In this document: positions 58,281-64,000 of the stretch, in pieces
Position numbering within the stretch: the stretch's first letter is position 1
How the letters are laid out: each line of letters opens with the position of its first letter
Assembly (NCBI RefSeq): GCF_022761015.1
Contig: NZ_JAKWJQ010000008.1
Location: 62,001-126,000 of the forward strand
Reading direction: 5' to 3'
Source of the DNA: Humibacter sp. RRB41
Lineage (GTDB): Bacteria; Actinomycetota; Actinomycetes; Actinomycetales; Microbacteriaceae
DNA: 64,000 nucleotides
Notes under the pieces: generated by a model
What the model was told of the DNA's origin: nothing
The model's input: the letters and a program-made list of their open reading frames with translations, nothing else
Databases searched by the model: none
Position numbers and translations under genes: made by a program

Positions 58281-59194
58281 GCAGGATTCTGGTCACAGGG
58301 AGCGCGGGACGTCTCGGCCGCAGCGTCGTCGCCGTGCTGCGAGAGCGAGGCGACGACGTGGTCGAGGTCGACCTCGCCGTGCCTGACGACAACCCGGAGG
58401 CGATCGCGACCGACCTGACCGACCCGGCAGCGGCATCCGCCGTGGTCGCCGAGGCCCGGGCGGATGCCGTCATCCACCTCGCCGCCATCGCGGTGCCGTT
58501 CAGCGCACCAGAGCAGCACATTCTGCGCACGAACGCGACGCTGGCGATCAACGTGATGCAGGCGGCGGTGGATGCCGGCGTGCGCAAGATCGTGACGGCA
58601 TCCAGCCCGACCGTGTTCGGGTATGGATCTCCTGCCGGCTGGACTCCGGAGCGCCTGCCGCTGGACGAACAGGTCGAGCCCCGGCCGTGGAATGCGTACG
58701 CTCTGTCGAAGCTCGTGGCCGAGCGCACGATGCAGATGTTCGCGGCGCAGCAGGGCGACGCCGTGCGGCTCGCGGCGTTCCGGCCCTGCTATGTGATCGC
58801 GCCTGAGGAGTGGGGCGGTGAGCCGACCCAGCAGGGTCACACCGTGCTCGAGCGGCTCGACGACCCGGCGCTCTCGGCGCCCGCGTTGTTCAACTATGTG
58901 GATGCCCGCGACGTCGGCGCTTTCCTGCACACGCTGGTCGGCGGGCTCGACGACATCCCGAACGCGCAGACCTTCATCGTGGGCGCCGCGGATGCGCTCG
59001 CCCGCCGGCCTCTCGCCGAACTGATGCCGCAGTACTGGCCGCAGACCGCAGCGGTCGCCGCCGAGCTGACCGGAACGTCGCCCGCCTTCTCGATCGAGAA
59101 GGCGCGGCGCATGCTGGGCTGGGAGCCCGAACACGACTGGCGCACCGAGTTGCAGCCCGTGGTGCGCGAGACCGAGCCGGCCGGAGGTGCCTGA
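58277..59194 (+). CDS. NAD-dependent epimerase/dehydratase-family SDR
   Basis: A 305-residue extended SDR. Cofactor loop ILVTGSAGRLGRS (4-16), strand end VIHLAAIAVP, and the catalytic pair Tyr141/Lys145 (YALSK). Overlaps: ATGA with the gene before, one base with kdgD after. In the neighbourhood of KdgD and an enolase-family dehydratase the expected first enzyme is a uronate dehydrogenase, also an SDR, but the active-site surroundings (SSPTVFGYG) look more like sugar-nucleotide epimerases. The role is therefore open. Confidence 0.8.
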   Translation: MSRILVTGSAGRLGRSVVAVLRERGDDVVEVDLAVPDDNPEAIATDLTDPAAASAVVAEARADAVIHLAAIAVPFSAPEQHILRTNATLAINVMQAAVDAGVRKIVTASSPTVFGYGSPAGWTPERLPLDEQVEPRPWNAYALSKLVAERTMQMFAAQQGDAVRLAAFRPCYVIAPEEWGGEPTQQGHTVLERLDDPALSAPALFNYVDARDVGAFLHTLVGGLDDIPNAQTFIVGAADALARRPLAELMPQYWPQTAAVAAELTGTSPAFSIEKARRMLGWEPEHDWRTELQPVVRETEPAGGA

Positions 59195-60120
59195 TGCGAT
59201 TCGATGGTGTTCTGTTCTTTCCGGTGACCGCCTACGCGGCGGACGGGACGGTGGATACCGTCCTTACCGCCGAGCACATCGCGTCGCGCCTCGAGTACGG
59301 TCCCGGCGGCGTGTTCGCGGCCTGTGGCACCGGTGAGTTCCACGCGCTGAGTGCCACCGAGGTCGGCGATGTCGTGCGTGCGGCCGTCGATGTGGTCGGC
59401 GCACGCGTTCCGGTCGTCTCGGGTGCCGGGGGGCCGCTCGGCCACGCGATCGAGTGCGCGAAACGGGCGGCGGATGCCGGTGCCGACGCCCTCCTCGTGT
59501 TGCCCCCCTACCTCGTGTCGGGTCCGATGGCAGGGACCGTCGCGTACGTCGAGGCGCTGCTGGCGGCATCCCCGCTCCCGGCGATCGTCTACCACCGCGG
59601 ATCTGCGGCGCTGACGGCGGATGCCGCGGCCAGGCTCGCCGACAACCCTCGCGTGATCGGCTTCAAGGACGGCGTCGGCGACGTCGGCGTCGCCCAGCAG
59701 ATCGTGCGCGCGGTCGAGGCGTCCGGCCGGGACGACATCGCGTTGTTCAACGGACTGCTCACCGCCGAGCTGACGCAGGAGGCGTACCGGGCGATCGGCA
59801 TTCCGTTGTACTCGTCCGCCGCGTTCGCAATGGCCCCCACGGTGGCGAAGGCGTTCTACGACGCGTACGTCGCGGGCGACGACGCACGGCGGCTCGAGAT
59901 CCTCGACGCGTTCTACCTGCCGTTGGTGCGGTTGCGCGACGAGGTTCCCGGGTTCGCAGTCGCGCTGGTGAAGGCCGGCGTACGCCTCGGCGGGGCTTCG
60001 GTGCGTGGGCTGCCGGTGGGCGGCGTGCGGCCGCCGCTGGTCGATCCGAACGAGCGGCAGGTCGAGGATTTGCGGCGCATCCTCGCGATCGGCGACGAGC
60101 TCGTCGCCCGCGGAGCATGA
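59194..60120 (+). CDS. kdgD: 5-dehydro-4-deoxyglucarate dehydratase-like protein (DHDPS family)
   Basis: A 308-residue class I aldolase-fold enzyme. FPVTAYAADGTVD, VFAACGTGEFHALS and LPPYLV are strongly KdgD-like; the Schiff-base Lys158 lies in IGFKDG and Tyr133 in IVYHRG. KdgD removes water and CO2 from 5-keto-4-deoxyglucarate to give 2-oxoglutarate semialdehyde, the late step of oxidative glucarate/galactarate/galacturonate catabolism. The start overlaps the SDR stop by one base and the end overlaps the enolase-family gene by four. Confidence 0.85.
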   Translation: MRFDGVLFFPVTAYAADGTVDTVLTAEHIASRLEYGPGGVFAACGTGEFHALSATEVGDVVRAAVDVVGARVPVVSGAGGPLGHAIECAKRAADAGADALLVLPPYLVSGPMAGTVAYVEALLAASPLPAIVYHRGSAALTADAAARLADNPRVIGFKDGVGDVGVAQQIVRAVEASGRDDIALFNGLLTAELTQEAYRAIGIPLYSSAAFAMAPTVAKAFYDAYVAGDDARRLEILDAFYLPLVRLRDEVPGFAVALVKAGVRLGGASVRGLPVGGVRPPLVDPNERQVEDLRRILAIGDELVARGA

Positions 60121-61241
60121 ACGCGGCTGAGCCGGCCAACGACGCGGGTCTGGGTCGCAGCACCGGTCCCGGCCCCGGCCTGGGCCGCATCACCGACCTG
60201 CGCACACGGGCGATCGACGCTCCATTGATCAGGCCGTGGGGCGCCGACGTGACCGAGCTGCACGTGATCGAGGTGCTCGTCGACACCGAGGCCGGAGTCA
60301 CGGGTCACGGCTTCAGCTGGACGCCGTCGATCGGGGCATATGCCGTTCGCGGAATGCTCGACCACGACATCCGCGACTTCGTGATAGGCCGACCGGCGGA
60401 TGCCGTCACCCTCTGGCCGCCGCTTTGGGAGCACCTGCACGAGGCAGGGTCGGGTGGCGTGACGACCATCGCGATGGCCGGGCTCGATCTGGCCCTGTGG
60501 GATGCCGCCGGCCGGGCCGCCGAACGGTCCGTCACCGAATTGCTCGGCGTTCGGCGGACATCCGTCGAGGTCTACGGCAGTGGTGTGAACCGGCACTATC
60601 CGCTCGACGAACTGGTCGCTCAGGCGCAGCGCTGGCGGGATGCCGGCCACCGGCTCGTGAAGATGAAGGTCGGCCTGCCCGTACTGGCAGATGACGTCGA
60701 GCGCGTCGCCGCCGTGCGCGAGACCGTCGGACCCGATGTGCGTCTGGCGATCGATGCGAACCAGCTCTGGGATCTGCCACGCGCGGAGGCCGCCGTTGCG
60801 GAACTGGAGCAGTTCGATCTCGCTTGGCTCGAGGAGCCGCTGCGGGCGGACGACCTCGCCGGGCACGCGCGGCTGCGTGCGGGCACCGACGTGCCGATCG
60901 CGCTCGGGGAGAACCTGCACACGGTGTACCGCTTCGCCGAGGCGATCGATCTCGGTGCGTGCGACATCGTGCAGCCGAACGTCGTGCGCGTCGGCGGCAT
61001 CACGCCGTTCCTCGAGATCGCGCGGCTGGCATCCGATCGGGGCGTCCCGCTCTACCCGCACCTGCTGCCGGAGTTGTCGGCGCAGCTGGAGCTCGCGATG
61101 GCCGACGTGACCGCGGTCGAAGACGTCGAGGATGCCACGTTCGAGCGGCTGGGCATCCTCGCGGGCCCGTCGCCGATCGTCATCGCCGACGGCGCGGTCT
61201 CGTCACGAGGACTTCCCGGCCTCGGCATCGTCTTCGCCTGA
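60117..61241 (+). CDS. Enolase-superfamily sugar-acid dehydratase/cycloisomerase
   Basis: A 374-residue mandelate-racemase-like enzyme. Metal ligands Asp213 (IDANQ), Glu239 (LEEPL) and Glu265 (GENLH); base residues Lys182 and Lys184 (VKMKVG) and His315 (YPHLLPEL). The set of a KxK motif and late His fits aldarate/aldonate dehydratases and galactarolactone cycloisomerase. Next to KdgD it would supply 3-deoxy-2-keto-hexarate. A rhamnonate dehydratase role is an alternative given the rhamnose locus. The first 25 residues are poorly conserved and may be a mis-chosen start, but ATG 60117 overlaps kdgD neatly. Confidence 0.85.
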   Translation: MNAAEPANDAGLGRSTGPGPGLGRITDLRTRAIDAPLIRPWGADVTELHVIEVLVDTEAGVTGHGFSWTPSIGAYAVRGMLDHDIRDFVIGRPADAVTLWPPLWEHLHEAGSGGVTTIAMAGLDLALWDAAGRAAERSVTELLGVRRTSVEVYGSGVNRHYPLDELVAQAQRWRDAGHRLVKMKVGLPVLADDVERVAAVRETVGPDVRLAIDANQLWDLPRAEAAVAELEQFDLAWLEEPLRADDLAGHARLRAGTDVPIALGENLHTVYRFAEAIDLGACDIVQPNVVRVGGITPFLEIARLASDRGVPLYPHLLPELSAQLELAMADVTAVEDVEDATFERLGILAGPSPIVIADGAVSSRGLPGLGIVFA

Positions 61242-61329
61242 GGCGGGCCGCGGCGGGCGCAGGCAACCATCCGATCGCGGCCGCTTCGCGGTTGGCGGTC
61301 GGGCGGCGGGTGGTCGGTGGCGGCCGCGG

Positions 61330-62334
61330 CTAGCGGGCCGGCGCGGATGACTCGCGCACGACGAGCTCGAAGCCGGCGCGTTCCCGGCGGCCGGGGCCCG
61401 TGTATCCGGCGATCCGTTCGGCCAGCATCTCGACGGAGCGCCGCGCGATCGCGGCCTTGTCGGGGGCGATCGTGCTGAGCGACGGCATCGCGTAGCGGCT
61501 GTCTTCGATGTCGTCGAACCCGACGAAGGCGATCTGCTGCGGAATGCTGAGGCCGCGCTCCCAGGCAGCACGCATGGCGCCCAGCGCGAGCAGGTCGTTG
61601 AAGCAGAAGACGCCGTCGGGCGGATCCGGTCGATCGAGCATGGCGTGCATGGATCGCAGACCGCTCTCGCGGGTGTATTCCACACGTGACATATATCGAA
61701 AAGGGTCAAGGCCCGCTTGTTCCATTGCGGCGACGAAGCCGGCTTCGCGCTGAGCTGTCGTGCCGGCCTCTCGACTCTGTCGCCCGAGTGCTGCGATGCG
61801 CGTTCGACCACTCTCGATGAGATGCGTCGTCGCCACGAAGGCGGCCTCGACGCCGTCCACGGCGACCTGGTCGACGCTCGGTCCGTAGTCCTCTTCGCCG
61901 AGCAGCACGATCGGCTGCGTCGCGGCGGCGGCTTCGATGTCGCCGGCCGTGAGGTTGAGCGCGTTGAGCAGCACGCCGTCGAACGTGGCGGAGACCGAGC
62001 CGCCTCGGAGCACGGCGCGCTCCCTGGATGCGTCACCGCTGGTCTGGTCGACCACGAGGGTCAGTGATCGCTGGTCGAGCTCGGGGATGAGTGATCGCGC
62101 CAGGTCGGAGAAGTACGGGATGTCTAGCTCGGGCACCACGAAAGCGATCAGCCCGGTGCGCCTGGTGCGCAGTCCTCTGGCGTGCGGATTCGGCCGGTAG
62201 CCGAGCTCGTCGATCACGGCCTGCACGCGCTTGCGGGTCTCCGACCCGACCCGATCGGGGAGGTTGACCACGTTCGACACAGTGCGCTGCGAGACGCCGG
62301 CCACCTTGGCCACGTCGCGGGCGGTCACTGCCAT
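61330..62334 (-). CDS. LacI-family regulator 5 (importer 3)
   Basis: A 334-residue LacI regulator divergent from ABC importer 3. HTH: TARDVAKVAGVSQRTVSNVVNLPDRV; hinge: HARGLRTRRTG; ligand domain: FVVPELDIPYFSDLARSLIPEL, FCFNDLLALGAMRAAW, VGFDDIEDSRYAMPSLSTI. ATG 62334 follows AGGAGG. Its specificity residues (Gln-Arg) differ from the other four regulators, matching its distinct operator at 62433-62450. Confidence 0.9.
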   Translation of the reverse strand: MAVTARDVAKVAGVSQRTVSNVVNLPDRVGSETRKRVQAVIDELGYRPNPHARGLRTRRTGLIAFVVPELDIPYFSDLARSLIPELDQRSLTLVVDQTSGDASRERAVLRGGSVSATFDGVLLNALNLTAGDIEAAAATQPIVLLGEEDYGPSVDQVAVDGVEAAFVATTHLIESGRTRIAALGRQSREAGTTAQREAGFVAAMEQAGLDPFRYMSRVEYTRESGLRSMHAMLDRPDPPDGVFCFNDLLALGAMRAAWERGLSIPQQIAFVGFDDIEDSRYAMPSLSTIAPDKAAIARRSVEMLAERIAGYTGPGRRERAGFELVVRESSAPAR

Positions 62335-62432
62335 CGAGGCCTCCTGGTGCATCCCTCGAGGGACCGGAACGGCGCGGCCGCGCGTCCGGTGTTCGGGCAA
62401 AGGTTACTGCCGCACCCTACGCGGCAAAGGAT

Positions 62433-62450
62433 TTGGCAAACGTTTGCCAA
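62433..62450. promoter_or_regulatory. Operator of importer 3 and its LacI regulator
   Basis: TTGGCAAACGTTTGCCAA, a perfect 18-base palindrome centred on CG, between the divergent regulator and importer genes. It is the most symmetric operator in the window. Confidence 0.75.
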
Positions 62451-62529
62451 TTTCTTGTGCTACGTAGCACAAGCGAATTACCGTAACTCGGGTTCGCCCC
62501 CGTGCACGCCGTCGAAGGAGATGCGCACC

Positions 62530-62571
62530 ATGCCAGTCACCACCCCCGTGATCGTTCAGGAGGTCGGATGA
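62530..62571 (+). CDS. 13-residue leader peptide upstream of importer 3
   Basis: ATG 62530 opens MPVTTPVIVQEVG, with AAGGAG nine bases upstream; its TGA overlaps the permease ATG. An earlier in-frame ATG at 62521 touches the ribosome site and is less likely. The peptide contains the permease ribosome site in its own codons (CAG GAG GTC), so its translation should govern permease translation. It may be a coupling leader or chance. Confidence 0.4.
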   Translation: MPVTTPVIVQEVG

Positions 62572-63509
62572 GCGCCCTGAACGAACTGCGAGCGCTGAAG
62601 GTCCCCAAGGGCACGAAGCGCATTCGGGACAAGTCCGACACCCGCGACAACAAGGCGGCGGCGGTCTTTCTGCTGCCGTGGCTGATCGGCTTCTTCGCGA
62701 TCACGCTCGGACCGATGGTCGCGTCGCTCTATCTGTCCTTCACCGACTACAACCTGCTGCAGAACCCGAACTTCACGGGGCTGACGAACATCGAGCGGAT
62801 GCTTCAAGACTCCGATCTCGGAAGCTCGCTGATCGTCACGCTCGTCTACGTCGTGATCTCGGTGCCTCTGCAGCTCATCGTCGCGCTCGCCATCGCCGTT
62901 CTGCTGGACAGGGGGATGCGAGGGCTCTCGTTCTACCGCTCCGTGCTGTACCTGCCGTCCCTGCTGGGCGGCAGCGTGGCCATCGCCGTGCTCTGGCGCC
63001 TGGTGTTCGGCGGCGAGGGGCTGCTCAACGCGTTCCTCGCGCTGTTCGGCATCCACGGCCCGTCGTGGATCGGGTCGCCGAACACGGCGCTGGGCACGCT
63101 GATCATCTTGCACGTCTGGACGTTCGGTGCTCCGATGGTGATCTTCCTCGCCGGCCTCAGGCAGATTCCGCGAGAGCTCTACGAGGCGGCGTCGACCGAC
63201 GGCGCCACGAGGTGGCGCCAGTTCCGCTCGATCACCGTGCCGATGCTCAGCCCGATCGTCTTCTTCAACCTCGTGCTCGGCATCATCGGCGCGTTCCAGT
63301 CGTTCACGCAGGCCTATGTCATCTCCAACGGGTCTGGCGGCCCGACGAACTCGACACTCTTCATCACGTTGTACCTGTACCAGAAGGCCTTCGGGAGCCT
63401 GCAGATGGGCTACGCATCCGCCATCGCCTGGCTGCTGCTGCTGATCGTCGGTGCAGCGACAGCGATCAACTTCTGGGCCTCCAAGTATTGGGTTTTCTAC
63501 GATGACTGA
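62568..63509 (+). CDS. Sugar ABC transporter permease (importer 3, MalF-like)
   Basis: A 313-residue permease with six helices. EAA loop: IPRELYEAASTDGATRWRQFRSITVPMLSP. ATG 62568 follows AGGAGG; longer frames are rejected. Its stop overlaps the next permease start by eight bases. Regulator 5 should control it. The substrate-binding protein of this system is not in the window and may follow to the right. Confidence 0.9.
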   Translation: MSALNELRALKVPKGTKRIRDKSDTRDNKAAAVFLLPWLIGFFAITLGPMVASLYLSFTDYNLLQNPNFTGLTNIERMLQDSDLGSSLIVTLVYVVISVPLQLIVALAIAVLLDRGMRGLSFYRSVLYLPSLLGGSVAIAVLWRLVFGGEGLLNAFLALFGIHGPSWIGSPNTALGTLIILHVWTFGAPMVIFLAGLRQIPRELYEAASTDGATRWRQFRSITVPMLSPIVFFNLVLGIIGAFQSFTQAYVISNGSGGPTNSTLFITLYLYQKAFGSLQMGYASAIAWLLLLIVGAATAINFWASKYWVFYDD

Positions 63510-64000
63510 TCAGCAGACCATCCAACGTCCGCCGCTGTCCGTGCCCGCGGTCGCCATCCGGCCCGCCCGAGCTCCTCGGGACGCCGCGTCACGGCGCAGG
63601 CGTGTCTGGAGCGTACTCAGGCACGTGCTGCTCATCGTGCTGTGCCTCGTCATGCTCTATCCGGTGCTGTGGATGGTGGCGAGCTCGCTTCGTCCCAACG
63701 GGTACATCTTCAACAACCCGAGCCTCGTGCTCAACACGTTCGAGGTGCAGAACTACACGCGCGGTTGGGATGCGCTCCAGGCACCCTTCAGCACCTACCT
63801 GGCGAACTCGGCGATCATCGTCATCGGGGCGATCCTCGGCAACCTGATCAGCTGCTCCCTCGCCGCCTACGCGTTCGCGCGGCTGCGCTTCCGGTTCAAG
63901 CGACTGGCATTCGGGGCGATGCTCGTCACGATGATGCTGCCGATCCAGGTGCTGATCATCCCGCAGTACGTGATCTATGCCCAGCTCGGCTGGATCAACA
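63502..64000 (+). CDS. Sugar ABC transporter permease (importer 3, MalG-like), cut by window end
   Basis: The 166 visible codons run open to the edge. A long basic/proline N-terminus (RPARAPRDAASRRRRVW) precedes helix one (LLIVLCLVMLYPVLWMVASSLRP), then NYTRGWDALQAPFSTYLANSAIIV and AFARLRFRFKRLAFGAMLVTMMLPIQVLIIPQYVIYAQLGW, typical of MalG-like permeases. The EAA loop lies beyond the window. It starts inside the preceding gene (eight-base overlap). Confidence 0.88.
   Translation, partial: MTDQQTIQRPPLSVPAVAIRPARAPRDAASRRRRVWSVLRHVLLIVLCLVMLYPVLWMVASSLRPNGYIFNNPSLVLNTFEVQNYTRGWDALQAPFSTYLANSAIIVIGAILGNLISCSLAAYAFARLRFRFKRLAFGAMLVTMMLPIQVLIIPQYVIYAQLGWIN

Overview
The window looks like chromosomal DNA of a high-GC actinobacterium, most likely a member of the Microbacteriaceae. 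This rests on the base composition, GGAGG-type ribosome sites mixed with leaderless promoters, many ATGA/GTGA gene overlaps, the very frequent word GGATGCC/GGCATCC, an F420-type reductase, and a sigma/anti-sigma pair of the actinobacterial SigL/RslA kind. The family assignment is inference. No rRNA, CRISPR array, prophage or intact insertion sequence was seen.

Left part (1-20 kb) is mixed core and stress genes. It holds a deacetylase, a tandem P-loop protein, a VOC/HxlR pair, a DUF1778-GNAT toxin-antitoxin module and a Nudix hydrolase. It also holds a two-gene HTH + Clp-N module, oxidoreductases, an ECF sigma factor with its anti-sigma factor (and a matching autoregulatory promoter), and a response regulator beside a phosphotransfer-like protein lacking its histidine. 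Next come an L-lactate dehydrogenase with its FadR-type regulator, an aldo/keto reductase flanked by two long palindromes, and a compact arsenic module (arsR-aquaporin divergent from a 17-residue Cys-rich peptide and arsC). A fused version of the HTH + Clp-N protein, a hydrolase and a tRNA-like element end this part.

Middle part (20-55.5 kb) is a large L-rhamnose polymer utilisation locus. Two secreted enzymes (a beta-helix protein and a Tat-exported six-hairpin protein) would act outside the cell. Two sugar ABC importers without ATPases bring oligosaccharides in. One GH106 and three GH78 rhamnosidases without signal peptides release rhamnose in the cytoplasm. Mutarotase, isomerase, kinase and a bifunctional aldolase/dehydrogenase (rhaM-rhaI-esterase-rhaEW-rhaB) break it down. 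Three similar LacI regulators sit among them. A 12-bp operator (consensus TGAAACGTTTCA) recurs upstream of at least eight transcription units, in the four clearest cases exactly at the predicted start of a TTGACA-type promoter.

Right part (55.6-64 kb) holds a LacI-controlled operon (Gfo/Idh/MocA oxidoreductase, SDR, KdgD-type dehydratase/decarboxylase, enolase-superfamily dehydratase) that resembles oxidative uronate/aldarate catabolism. A further LacI regulator follows, divergent from a third sugar importer that runs off the window. Rhamnose plus uronate catabolism, acetyl esterases and a pectinase-like fold together suggest rhamnogalacturonan or a similar acidic, acetylated plant polysaccharide as substrate; that is inference.
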